Shown here piece after piece: positions 17,520 to 25,855 of a DNA stretch of 64,000 nt. The translations under genes were made by a program, and so were the position numbers. The notes under the pieces are model-generated. The model worked only from the letters and a program-made list of their open reading frames with translations, was not told the DNA's origin and did not search any database. The DNA is from Dechloromonas aromatica (nom. nud.) (GTDB lineage: Bacteria; Pseudomonadota; Gammaproteobacteria; Burkholderiales; Rhodocyclaceae), in assembly GCA_017848965.1 (NCBI GenBank), contig JAFIHA010000043.1, positions 1-64,000 of the forward strand, in the 5' to 3' direction. How positions within the stretch are numbered: position 1 is the stretch's first letter; each line of letters begins with the position of its first letter.

Positions 17520-19461
17520 CAACAAGACCAAGCCTATCTATGTCCCGCACTCAATCCCCATCAGCGAGGCGATAAAAAACGTGAGCTCCAGAAACCGCAT
17601 GACTTTGCGCATCAAAGGCCAGTCCGAAGAGGCGTTGGCAGCGAACATTGCTCAACGAGGGCCGGAGAGCACCGCTAAGGATTTGCGCCCAGGTGATGAG
17701 CTCGATGGTTCGTTCTTGGTGCTGACGATCGACCGCATCCTGCCTTACGATCGTAATCCCAGAACGTCCTCAAACCCGAAGTACCACGAAATCAAGGCGT
17801 CAATTCGCGATCGTGGTGGCCTGAAGGGCAATCTCACCGTCACCAAGCGACCCGGCAGCAGCGAATACATGCTCTACATGGGCGGCAATACCCGCCTGCA
17901 GATTCTGCACGAGCTTTATTCCGAGACGGGTGACAAGCGGTTCTACCAGGTCAATTGTGTCTATCACGCCTGGAATGGCGAAGCCGACATCATGGCCAGC
18001 CACCTCATCGAAAACGAAGCGCGTGGAGACACGCTGTTCATCGAAAAAGCACGAGGTCTGGTCGCCCTGGTCGCAGAAATCGAGAAGGACGAAGGGCGCA
18101 CGCTGAGCACTCGTGACGTGCAGGAAATGACAGCGAAGATGGGCATGATGGTCAATCAAGCCACCGTGTTGCTCTATAACTTCGCTATCGCCAATCTTGA
18201 AGCCATTGGGCCTTGGCTAACCAAGGATAATGTCAGCCTGGTCAAGCGGCGCTACACGCAATACGACGTGCTGGCCAAGGCATTAAATGTCAAAGGCGAT
18301 TTCCAGAATCGTTTTTCCAGGGATGTCCAACCTCTGCTGGCTGGCTTTGCTGATGAACTTAAAGCCCGTGCCTCCGAACTGAAATCTCGGCCGGAAAGTG
18401 AGGACTCGAACGCCGTAGCACTGCGCGGAGCGGTCCTGGATGAACTCCTGGTGAAGCTTGATGCATTGGCAGTCAGCATTCTCGGATTGCAGCCAGACGC
18501 TGCAAAGCGGGTCTTCTCGGCACTGGGCAGCAAGGACGCTCTATCGGCCGATGCCTTGCAAACGTTGCTCATTGGCAACACAGCGCCTGCGCCTGCAAGC
18601 GCCCCAGCAAATGACGATGCGAAATCCCCTGTGGTTGGCAATGTTGGCAGTACGGCGACTAAGCCGAAGCCCACCAAGGTCATTACGACCGAAGGCGGCC
18701 GTGATCGTCGCAAGCCTGCAGCTACTCCGGCAACTGTTGTCGACGTGCCGCCGGCGTCTGATACGGATACGGGGGCATCGGTGGGGCCGGAACCCGTTCG
18801 CCAAGCAGCAGCGGAGGATACTGCCGCTGTTCAATCGCTGAGCGAAATGACCGACGAAGCCATGCAACGCATTTCGCGTGACTTCGCGGACAAGTTGGTC
18901 AACTGGTGCAACCTGACTCGCATTTCGCAGTGGCTGCGTTTTTCTGACGACACGAAGGTTCCTTACCTGTTCTGGCTGGACTTGCCGTCCGAGATTCTCG
19001 AATCTCGGCAAAACGGCATGTGGAATCTGCTCGATCCCGAGCAGGGCGAGTTGCAGCCTGATCAACTCGCAATTCGGGCGATCGCCTATCGCATGACGGC
19101 GCTGCTTTCGGGCCAGTTAGGTGGCGTGATCGTGACCAGCGACGGCAGGCCAACCTCGTATTTCCCGTTTGCATCCCGCCTGCCAGAGGACTCGACCTGG
19201 CGTCAGGCCGCGATGATCCCCTACGACTCCATGGATGTTCTCTACAACATCTGGGATGACAACCTGGGCGGAGTGACGGGGAGAACGATGGATATGAGCC
19301 TGGGGCAAGATGACCTCCTAATCGTGTTGCGCAACCCGCAACTGGTTGGTCCGTGGATGGCATTTTGCGAAGCCTATGACCAATGGGGGAAGTGCCTGGA
19401 TCAGTACCGCCGCGAGCGCGGCATTTCCGGCGATTTGGTTGACCTCCAAAGTCAGCAGTAA
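17512..19461 (+). CDS. ParB-family ICE protein (TIGR03764 type)
   Basis: A 649-residue protein. A ParB N-terminal domain spans about residues 70-170 (RILPYDRNPRTSS, IRDRGGLKGNLTV, YMGGNTRLQIL), with a DNA-binding helical region to about 270, then an Ala/Pro/Thr-rich linker (about 360-440) and a conserved C-terminal domain. Length and layout match the PFGI-1-class ICE ParB proteins, which are much longer than plasmid ParB. ATG 17512 is chosen over an earlier frame start because it gives the usual short overlap with parA. Confidence 0.88.
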   Translation: MSSNKTKPIYVPHSIPISEAIKNVSSRNRMTLRIKGQSEEALAANIAQRGPESTAKDLRPGDELDGSFLVLTIDRILPYDRNPRTSSNPKYHEIKASIRDRGGLKGNLTVTKRPGSSEYMLYMGGNTRLQILHELYSETGDKRFYQVNCVYHAWNGEADIMASHLIENEARGDTLFIEKARGLVALVAEIEKDEGRTLSTRDVQEMTAKMGMMVNQATVLLYNFAIANLEAIGPWLTKDNVSLVKRRYTQYDVLAKALNVKGDFQNRFSRDVQPLLAGFADELKARASELKSRPESEDSNAVALRGAVLDELLVKLDALAVSILGLQPDAAKRVFSALGSKDALSADALQTLLIGNTAPAPASAPANDDAKSPVVGNVGSTATKPKPTKVITTEGGRDRRKPAATPATVVDVPPASDTDTGASVGPEPVRQAAAEDTAAVQSLSEMTDEAMQRISRDFADKLVNWCNLTRISQWLRFSDDTKVPYLFWLDLPSEILESRQNGMWNLLDPEQGELQPDQLAIRAIAYRMTALLSGQLGGVIVTSDGRPTSYFPFASRLPEDSTWRQAAMIPYDSMDVLYNIWDDNLGGVTGRTMDMSLGQDDLLIVLRNPQLVGPWMAFCEAYDQWGKCLDQYRRERGISGDLVDLQSQQ

Positions 19462-19519
19462 CGGCGAGCAACACTCACAAGAAGCGATCAGCTAAACCGC
19501 AGGACAGTTGGACAAAATC

Positions 19520-20116
19520 ATGGACAGCATCCCCGTAAATGACTCAGAGGTTCGTTGGACGATCCTCCGGTATTTCGTCGGCCTGATCGATCTTGGTGAG
19601 ATCGAGCCGCTGCTGCAAAGCGGGATGACTGGAGATCTGCTGCAGGCTCTGCGCACGCGCAGCATGAGCGATATCGCTCGGATTGCGAAGGATTCGTCGA
19701 TCGGAATCGAGATCAAGATCAACGCGCATCAGTTGAATACTGCATTTCTCCGACTCGACGACATCGTTCGGGACCAACAGCTACTGGAATACTACGTGAC
19801 ACACCAATTGCCGTCCTGGTTGTTGGCAAAGATGTTTCGCAAGTCGATCAGCGAGCTCCGTGAGATGCGCGCGGCGCTCTGTGGCCCCGATCAAGAAACC
19901 GTGGGACGGCCCTCTATGCCGGATGTCGATGTGCGGGAGCGCATCCATGCAGCCTGGGATGCAATTCGCAAGTCGCATCCGGAGCGCCAACGATTTTTTG
20001 AACTGCACCAACTTTTCCCTGATCACCAGTTGAATCAACTCTGGTCGGTGGTCAATGAATTCGGTGACATGACGCCGCCAGGCGCACGCTCAACCGCTCG
20101 TAGCGGTGGTGCTTGA
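19520..20116 (+). CDS. DUF2857-like ICE protein
   Basis: A 198-residue helical protein located exactly where DUF2857 proteins occur in PFGI-1-class ICEs, after ParB and before the replication genes. Segments such as RWTILRYFVGLIDLGEI and LPSWLLAKMFRKSISELREMR, with a helix-turn-helix flavour, agree with that family. The role is unknown, possibly regulatory. The start could also be TTG 19508. The stop overlaps the next start. Confidence 0.7.
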   Translation: MDSIPVNDSEVRWTILRYFVGLIDLGEIEPLLQSGMTGDLLQALRTRSMSDIARIAKDSSIGIEIKINAHQLNTAFLRLDDIVRDQQLLEYYVTHQLPSWLLAKMFRKSISELREMRAALCGPDQETVGRPSMPDVDVRERIHAAWDAIRKSHPERQRFFELHQLFPDHQLNQLWSVVNEFGDMTPPGARSTARSGGA

Positions 20117-20277
20117 TGATGACGCACCGTTGGTACTGGCGGAAATGGCTCCCAGAGCGCCACGGCCAGCTTTGCCGCGTTCTCGTCACTGGCCGCATGA
20201 ACTCCGCGCTGGTTGAGTTTTCAGATGGCACCACGGTGGTTACCAGCCGCTACGCAGTGCGAAAAGTGCAGCCATGA
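20116..20277 (+). CDS. Small conserved ICE protein
   Basis: A 53-residue protein that starts with ATGATG inside the stop of the preceding gene and ends in an ATGA overlap with the next one. The residues (HRWYWRKWLPERHGQLCR, then RMNSALVEFSDG and VVTSRYAVR) look like a compact beta domain rather than random translation. The tight coupling on both sides supports it being real. Function unknown. Confidence 0.75.
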   Translation: MMTHRWYWRKWLPERHGQLCRVLVTGRMNSALVEFSDGTTVVTSRYAVRKVQP

Positions 20278-20753
20278 TCCCTTCTCGGTCAAACAATCCA
20301 TACGCAGCCATTGACGACCTATCGAGCGGCGGCGGCGAGTTGCATGCCCTGGACCAAGGCGTCAATCCAACGCTTCTCTTGGAGCTCTTCGGCCAGACAC
20401 CGATCGTTTTTCACCGCCTCTACATCGATGTCACTGGCAGTGTGACGGCTGCACTGTGGCTGGCCTATGCGATCTACCATGTCTCCGAACGGGGTGCTGA
20501 CGCCGAAGGTTGGTTCGTCAAGAGCCAACAGGAGTGGCTGCTGGAGACTGGTCTGTCGAGGCGCGAGCAGGAGACAGCTCGCAACCGGTTGCGAGCCCTG
20601 AACCTGCTTGAAGAGCGCCGCGCACCCAATGCGCCGCTCGCTTACCGCATCGTACTGCCGCAATTGCACGCTGCCATGGAAGCGCACGCGCAACGTCTCC
20701 ATGCAGAGCGCCAAGCCATGCGTGCGGCAACAGGGAAGTCTCTGACACGATGA
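20274..20753 (+). CDS. Winged-helix replication-type protein, paralogue of the STY4528-like gene
   Basis: A 159-residue protein with the pattern TGSVTAALWL, then GWFVKSQQEWLLETGLSRREQETARNRLR and LLEERRAP. The same pattern occurs in the first half of the following protein, so this is one free-standing copy of a domain that is repeated there. The fold suggested is a RepA-like winged helix. It overlaps both neighbours by 4 nt. Probably DNA-binding and linked to ICE replication, by inference. Confidence 0.75.
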   Translation: MIPSRSNNPYAAIDDLSSGGGELHALDQGVNPTLLLELFGQTPIVFHRLYIDVTGSVTAALWLAYAIYHVSERGADAEGWFVKSQQEWLLETGLSRREQETARNRLRALNLLEERRAPNAPLAYRIVLPQLHAAMEAHAQRLHAERQAMRAATGKSLTR

Positions 20754-22420
20754 GAGTCTCGATCGCCATGGTTGCCCGCCGGCAGGATCCGCAACGCGGA
20801 CCGCACGGCACCATGCCCATCAAGATTCAGACGCAACCGACCGGCGCGTCGGTCGCTGGCCACGCGGCCACCAGTCGCACGCGTATCGAGTCGGTACTTG
20901 CGCCAATCTCACAGCGCTTCATCCTCTATTACCCGGCGCTACAGCGGATCACCGGTTCCGCCAACGCGGCCCTGATGTTGAGCCAGATGCTTTACTGGAC
21001 CCGTAGGTATGTCGACGACCATCCTGAACGCGACGGGTGGTTCTGGCATACCGCTCGGGACTGGCGCAAGACCACAGGGCTGTCCCGGCATGAGCAAGAC
21101 GCCGCCCGGGCCTATTTGCGTCAATGCGGCTGCGTCGAGGAACGCTTGATGGGCGCACCTGCCCGGATGCACTACCGCGTGGATCTTGACGCACTCGGCA
21201 AGGCGATCTCCCAGTACGCGCATCGCGCGTTCAATGCCTGGCATTGGAGCGATCGCACGACACTGGCGCTGCTCGGCCGACCGGTCGCATTCCTGCGCGG
21301 CTTTGCCGACCTGACCGGTTCGGTAACGGCAGCGCTTTATCTGTCTGAACTGTGTCAGAAACTACGCACCGTTGAGCGTGATGCGATCAATGGCCACTTC
21401 ACGCTCAACGGCCGCGATCGCGAACTGGATGCTGGCAACGGCTGGCTGGATCTTCCGCTGGGGCAAAGTGCCGAAATGCTGGGGGTATCAGAAAAACGGC
21501 TGAGAACGGCAAGGCATATCATCAAGACGATGGGCATCGCCGACGAGTCTTCCAGCGGTGGCGTCCAACCGAGGACGCTGACCCGCATCAATCTGGATCA
21601 ACTGTCACGCCTGTTATCAGCGAAGCGTCAGCATGTGGTTCGTCAGCCGCTGCCATCCCAAGAAAGCGATGATTTTGATAGCGACACCGATGGTGAAGCA
21701 CCAGAAAACAGCGATATTCTGCAACAAGCCTTTGATTTTTCAGGAATGGCGGATTCGCGCAATCCAGACCTTCCAAAACCGGCAAACTGGAATGGCGGAA
21801 ACGTACATTCCAGACCTGCCGAAACCGGCAAACTAGACTTTCCGAAAGCGGCAAACCAGCTTGCCGGTTTCGGCACTTCTGTTAACGAAGTTAGTAAACA
21901 GATTGGTTTACCCCTACAACCACCTAGAGCAGATTCAACGGGTGTGGCCACGCCTAGCGCCGCTGGTAGTAGTGGTTTGCCCATGGCAAAGGAAAGGGCA
22001 AATGCGCTTGATCTCAGTGCGATCGTTCTGCCTGACAACCTGCGTGACGATGAAACCGTATCGGCCTGCCAGATGCTGGCCACGCTTCCAGATACCAAGC
22101 TGGCGCAACGTGTTGTCGACGAGTGGGCGGCGCAACTGCGACTTGGCCGCATCCGCGTACCCTTGAGCTACCTGGCGACCCTGGTCAGCAAGGCGAAGCA
22201 AGGGGCGTTTGTGCCGGCGGCCGGTGTTGATGAGGCTTATCGCCGCGAGCGCCGTCAGCAACTCGATGAAGCACTGGCAAAGGCACGCCAGGTGCCCGCC
22301 GAAATGCAAACCGCGCAAACACCCAGTGCCGCCGTACCTCGTTCGGGCATTCCGGCGTTCTTTCGCGAACAACTGAAGACGATCGGGATGAAGGTGAAGG
22401 AATCGAAATGCGAGCAGTGA
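20750..22420 (+). CDS. STY4528-family pathogenicity-island replication protein
   Basis: A 556-residue protein. Residues about 50-145 and about 175-290 each hold a winged-helix unit (ITGSANAALMLSQMLYW...TGLSRHEQDAARAYLRQ; LTGSVTAALYLSELCQ). A low-complexity linker follows (about 295-400) encoded by tandem DNA repeats, then a C-terminal helical domain with a short conserved motif around LRLGRIRVPLSYLATLV. This is the architecture of STY4528-type proteins of PFGI-1-class ICEs and SPI-7. It is proposed to act in replication of the excised element. Confidence 0.82.
   Translation: MRVSIAMVARRQDPQRGPHGTMPIKIQTQPTGASVAGHAATSRTRIESVLAPISQRFILYYPALQRITGSANAALMLSQMLYWTRRYVDDHPERDGWFWHTARDWRKTTGLSRHEQDAARAYLRQCGCVEERLMGAPARMHYRVDLDALGKAISQYAHRAFNAWHWSDRTTLALLGRPVAFLRGFADLTGSVTAALYLSELCQKLRTVERDAINGHFTLNGRDRELDAGNGWLDLPLGQSAEMLGVSEKRLRTARHIIKTMGIADESSSGGVQPRTLTRINLDQLSRLLSAKRQHVVRQPLPSQESDDFDSDTDGEAPENSDILQQAFDFSGMADSRNPDLPKPANWNGGNVHSRPAETGKLDFPKAANQLAGFGTSVNEVSKQIGLPLQPPRADSTGVATPSAAGSSGLPMAKERANALDLSAIVLPDNLRDDETVSACQMLATLPDTKLAQRVVDEWAAQLRLGRIRVPLSYLATLVSKAKQGAFVPAAGVDEAYRRERRQQLDEALAKARQVPAEMQTAQTPSAAVPRSGIPAFFREQLKTIGMKVKESKCEQ
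21743..21876 (+). repeat. Iteron-like direct repeats with an inverted copy inside the replication gene
   Basis: Two copies of a 46-bp unit start at 21743 and 21789 (GGAATGGCGGA... ending CCGGCAAACT). The sub-motif AGACCTKCCRAAACCGGCAA recurs at 21766 and 21812 and, altered, at 21835, which is a 23-bp step. An inverted copy (TTGCCGGTTTCGGC, 21861-21874) pairs perfectly with 14 bases of the second copy (GCCGAAACCGGCAA, 21819-21832). Repeats of about two helical turns inside a replication-protein gene look like iterons. Confidence 0.7.
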
Positions 22421-22424
22421 GCGT

Positions 22425-22477
22425 TGTGCAACTTTGGCACAATGAATACGGCGCAATCATTGTGCCAAGTTTGCACA
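22425..22477. repeat. Long inverted repeat between replication genes
   Basis: Arms of 21 bp at 22425-22445 and 22457-22477 match at 19 positions, with an 11-nt spacer. Each arm contains TGTGC and CAATG steps (TTGTGCAACTTTGGCACAATG). No T-run follows, so it is not a classical terminator. It lies immediately after the STY4528-like gene and 13 nt before the next start, so it could be an operator, a replication-initiator site or a hairpin that limits translation. Confidence 0.6.
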
Positions 22478-22490
22478 GATGGGAGATGCA

Positions 22491-22886
22491 ATGACCCCTG
22501 ACCGTTTTTTTACCGAACTTCTGGATCGTTTTGAGGGCAACTACAGTGCCGCCGCAGTTTTGTCGGCGCTGCTCGGCCAGCAGGCGGATCTTGCCTTTGT
22601 TGCCCTCAGCTATCGCGAGCTTGCTGCAATGCTTGGCGACCGCGTTGTCTATCGCACCATTCCCAGGGCGATCAGAACCCTCCAGGAAGCTGGGCTGATC
22701 GAACTGAAAGAGCATCCTCAAACCACGACACGTTACCGCGTCGACGGTGATGCACTGCGCGCACTGCTGGCGCAACCAGCAGCACCCGCCAACATCATTC
22801 CCGGCATCACGCCGTTACCCGCCTTGTCGAGAATCTTCGGCGAGGTTCCATCCATGAACCAAGAAGGAGTTGTCGATGAGCAATGA
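22491..22886 (+). CDS. Small winged-helix protein of the ICE replication block
   Basis: A 131-residue protein with a GGGAG ribosome site just before ATG 22491. The pattern YSAAAVLSALLGQQ, LSYRELAAMLGD, IPRAIRTLQEAGLIELKEHP is a clear winged helix-turn-helix, the same general fold as the two genes upstream. Its end overlaps the start of the TIGR03761 gene by 11 nt. Role unknown; a regulator of replication genes or a replication accessory protein is plausible. Confidence 0.75.
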   Translation: MTPDRFFTELLDRFEGNYSAAAVLSALLGQQADLAFVALSYRELAAMLGDRVVYRTIPRAIRTLQEAGLIELKEHPQTTTRYRVDGDALRALLAQPAAPANIIPGITPLPALSRIFGEVPSMNQEGVVDEQ

Positions 22887-24018
22887 CGCATCGGTTCGCG
22901 CTCCGCGCCGGACGGCGCAGGTGCCGAGCCAACGCAAGAAAATCGATCCGCCACCGATCGGCGCGGCCGAAACGGATTGGGGTCATATCGAGTTTCTCAC
23001 CGAGCCGAATTCGCCCTTTGGCGATGGCTATTCGATCGAGAAGGAGCAGGCAGCGCTGGCCGACATGGATGCCATGGATGAGCCCGACAAGGATCCGCGC
23101 TGGGCTCGGTATGCGGCACTCCAGGAACGGAAGGAGCGGCTGGAAAAGGCGCGTCTGACGTACCGGCTGGATCAAGGGGCCAACGAGCAGGTTCAATACA
23201 TCGAGGCCAACCAGATTCGCAGTCTGGGCCGATTGGTCAATGAAGCAGAGGATTCCATGCTGCTGCACACCAAGGAGGCCTTCCGGCTGTTCATGGGGCG
23301 GCGCAAGGATCCGGACGGCAAGTATCAGCCGATCATCGGCATCAAGTTCTGCGCTGCCGCGTTGCGCAGCTTCTGGGTGCAGACGGCTCACGACAACCCC
23401 TACGCCGATTGGGCACTGCTGCGGGCGAGCCAGGGGCTGCAACAATTTGGCCAAGAACTGCAGCAACTGGCTGAAACACATCTCGGTAAGCTGCGCCAAA
23501 TGGAAGCAAAGGGGCTGAGCTATTCGGTCCTGAAATCTGCCGATCCGAAGAGTGTGTCGCTGCAATTCACCAGCCCATACGGCTACATGCTCGCCGAGCT
23601 GGTGGTCGACTACGACTATACCGTCCGGGTCATCAAGACAGCGGTGCGAAAAGGCCGCCTGACCGATGCAGAGGGCCATGACGTGATTCGCAACATCACG
23701 CGGCGGATTCGCGGCTGGTCCGAAGAGATCGCGCGGTTCAATCGTTTCCTGTGGCGCCCGGAGTTGTCGCGTCTGTGCCGTGCCGACTTTCTTCCGTCGG
23801 CCGACGAAGAAGGGAAGAAGCGTGCCGAGGCCGTGACGGCGATCTTTGGTGCGGTGCCGGCCGATATCTTTGCTGGAAAGGTGCTGCCGCCGCATACCCG
23901 GCGACACACGCAATTGACTGAAGCAGAACGGGCGTTGCTTGCCCGGGTCGGTGAAGAACTGGCGATGGCAGAGCAGGATGCGGCCGAACCGGATGCAGCA
24001 ACCGACGCTTTGGTATGA
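22876..24018 (+). CDS. TIGR03761 (PFL_4669) ICE protein
   Basis: A 380-residue protein. The central part, with QIRSLGRLVNEAEDSMLLHTKEAF, GIKFCAAALRSFWVQT and AHDNPYADWALLR, is characteristic of the PFL_4669 proteins that sit next to SSB in PFGI-1-class ICEs. The N-terminus is polar and disordered-looking. ATG 22876 has AAGGAG 6 nt upstream. The biochemical role is unknown; association with single-strand DNA handling is inferred from synteny. Confidence 0.85.
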   Translation: MSNDASVRAPRRTAQVPSQRKKIDPPPIGAAETDWGHIEFLTEPNSPFGDGYSIEKEQAALADMDAMDEPDKDPRWARYAALQERKERLEKARLTYRLDQGANEQVQYIEANQIRSLGRLVNEAEDSMLLHTKEAFRLFMGRRKDPDGKYQPIIGIKFCAAALRSFWVQTAHDNPYADWALLRASQGLQQFGQELQQLAETHLGKLRQMEAKGLSYSVLKSADPKSVSLQFTSPYGYMLAELVVDYDYTVRVIKTAVRKGRLTDAEGHDVIRNITRRIRGWSEEIARFNRFLWRPELSRLCRADFLPSADEEGKKRAEAVTAIFGAVPADIFAGKVLPPHTRRHTQLTEAERALLARVGEELAMAEQDAAEPDAATDALV

Positions 24019-24044
24019 ACGCAGTCATGGCGCAAGGAGCTGTG

Positions 24045-24539
24045 ATGAAAAGGATGGATTTTGAGGCAACTGCAGTTGTCGGTGGTGGGACAGCCAAGCC
24101 GCGTCAACACGTTGCTGACATAAAGGCCTTTACGGGTAGGGGTCGCGCGCGGCGGGCCAGCGTCTGGATTGATCTGGTGACGTTGCGCGCCGAGCTCGAT
24201 CAGATCCATCTGGAGATGGACGACCTGGCGGCTGCTTCGCGGACAGTGCCAGGATTCTCGTTCTATCTCACGATTCATCGGCGCCCTGATCCGGATCAGC
24301 GAATTCGCTATCGCCAGCATTCCATTCGTTGGCGCGAGGTGGCTTCGACTCGCCATATGTCCTGGGACGAAATGCCGGCGCGCTTTGACCAGCAGTTGCC
24401 GACGCTGGCGCAGTGGTATCGCGATGCAACAGCATTGGCGATGCGACTCAATGCCGAAGAGTCAATCACTCGGTCTGCATTGCGGGCGGCTGAGCGTTAC
24501 ATGGAGTTGGCCCAGCAATTCAAGTCCGCGAAGTCCTGA
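24045..24539 (+). CDS. DUF3158-like ICE protein (by position)
   Basis: A 164-residue protein between TIGR03761 and SSB, the place normally filled by DUF3158. It is basic at the N-terminus and helical (LRAELDQIHLEMDDLAAAS; WYRDATALAMRLNAEE). ATG 24045 is chosen because AAGGAG precedes it by 5 nt; ATG 24015 would overlap the previous gene by 4 nt and is a reasonable alternative. Family membership was not established from sequence alone. Confidence 0.65.
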   Translation: MKRMDFEATAVVGGGTAKPRQHVADIKAFTGRGRARRASVWIDLVTLRAELDQIHLEMDDLAAASRTVPGFSFYLTIHRRPDPDQRIRYRQHSIRWREVASTRHMSWDEMPARFDQQLPTLAQWYRDATALAMRLNAEESITRSALRAAERYMELAQQFKSAKS

Positions 24540-24620
24540 GCAGCAAGTAGCTTTCTCCCGCCAGTGTGCTGCGCCACCACTGATCGGGTTTTTCAATCGG
24601 CGCTACTGAAGGAGTAAGCA

Positions 24621-25019
24621 ATGTCCAATGTGTTCCAAGGGAAGGGCAATCTCGCCGCTGCGCCAACGCTCAAGACGGTTCCCATCGGCGGTGAGGACCG
24701 GAAGGTTGCCGAAATGCGGGTCTTTTTTGACGAGTACCAGTACGACGAGACGGCTGGCGAGTACACCCAAAGCGGCGGGTTCTGGATGGCGGTGTCGATT
24801 TGGGACAAACGGGGCGAGGAAGCCGCACGTCTGCTGCGCCAGGGCATGCGGGTCAAGGTTGAAGGTCGGCTGCGCGCGTTCGAGTACAAGGTCGAAGGGG
24901 CTGAGGAGAAGGTGCCGGGCTTCCAGATCATCGCAGACGACATCACGCTTTGCCTCAATCGCATCGAGACGATCACCGTCAAGCCGAAACGCGAAGCCGC
25001 CGAAAAGGCCGCTGCATGA
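24621..25019 (+). CDS. ssb: Single-stranded DNA-binding protein
   Basis: A 132-residue OB-fold protein with GAAGGAG 7 nt before the start. Segments GKGNLAAAPTL, FWMAVSIWDKRGEEAARLLRQGMRVKVEGRL are typical of the divergent SSB of conjugative elements. It lacks the acidic C-terminal tip of chromosomal SSB, ending instead in KREAAEKAAA. It would coat transferred or replicating single strands of the ICE. Confidence 0.85.
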   Translation: MSNVFQGKGNLAAAPTLKTVPIGGEDRKVAEMRVFFDEYQYDETAGEYTQSGGFWMAVSIWDKRGEEAARLLRQGMRVKVEGRLRAFEYKVEGAEEKVPGFQIIADDITLCLNRIETITVKPKREAAEKAAA

Positions 25020-25125
25020 TCGCTATTGACGCCCGTCTGAACTAGAATTCCAACTCACACCACCGGGGCACCGTGCCGTTCCAGTCACCCGCACGTAAAA
25101 CCATCGACCACCGGGAGTGAGTAGC

Positions 25126-25503
25126 ATGAACCAAGATCCAAGCAATGATCCGCGCGATCCGCAGTACGCCATCGATGATCGGGACAACCGTCGTCGCCAG
25201 GCGCTTACCGCAGTGCTGATCGAGCACTACTATCACCTCGCCAGCTATCTGGCACAGCATCCGGATGATGCCTCTGTCGTCCACATGGCGCATCAACTGA
25301 TCGACCATCTGCGGGAGAGTCTCAATGGCCCGCTGGACGATGAATTCGATGTCTCTTGCTGGTGGACCTTGCAACAAGGCTCCTGCGAGCAACTGATTGA
25401 CTACCTGAAGCGTAAGGCACGGGCGCTCGACCTGCTCAAGCCCATGTTTGCCTCGCTGACCCGGCTCGGCCTGTCCGTCCGGCACGAACCCAAACGCCTG
25501 TAA
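25126..25503 (+). CDS. Unrecognised acidic helical protein
   Basis: A 125-residue protein. ATG 25126 has GGGAG 8 nt upstream; the earlier GTG at 25117 overlaps that ribosome site. Sequence is rich in acidic and His residues (IEHYYHLASYLAQHPDDASVVHMAH) with predicted helices. No family recognised. It stands alone after SSB and ends the replication block. Confidence 0.65.
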   Translation: MNQDPSNDPRDPQYAIDDRDNRRRQALTAVLIEHYYHLASYLAQHPDDASVVHMAHQLIDHLRESLNGPLDDEFDVSCWWTLQQGSCEQLIDYLKRKARALDLLKPMFASLTRLGLSVRHEPKRL

Positions 25504-25549
25504 TCCGCGCGAGCGGTCTGCCTCTTGCACCGACAGCGGCAATGAGCAG

Positions 25550-25795
25550 GTGAGGCGCAATCTCGACCGCTTTCCGCAGGATTTCATGTTTCAGTTGGAG
25601 GGGCATGAGCTCACATGGAACCGGTCGCAATTTGCGACTGGTTCCCAGAGGCACCGCGATCCGCGTTTCTCGCCGTTTGCTTTCACCGAGCAGGGCGTGG
25701 CCATGCTTTCGTCGGTCCTCAACAGCAAGCGCGCGCATTCCCAAGGCATGCCCTCGTCGGGCAACGCTACTTGCCTTTGCGGTCGCAATTTGTGA
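25550..25795 (+). pseudogene. Broken ORF6N/KilA-N-type fragment
   Basis: The translation RRNLDRFPQDFMFQLEGHEL and [18 protein letters not shown] matches residues about 62-125 of the intact protein encoded at 25856-26983, and 25686-25733 are nearly identical to 26176-26223 at DNA level. The N-terminal third and the whole C-terminal half are missing, and the reading frame drifts into unrelated sequence after SKRA. No ribosome site precedes it. It is a partial duplicate of its neighbour. Confidence 0.75.
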
Positions 25796-25855
25796 TCTCA
25801 AGGGCATAACTCAATGATTCATTGACAAATCGCCCCACTCACTCAGGAGACGAGC

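Noticed and set aside
21743-21876. CRISPR-like repeat array
   Set aside because: Only two full 46-bp units with no unique spacers, inside a coding frame; no cas genes. The VapD-like gene is Cas2-fold only and unlinked to repeats.
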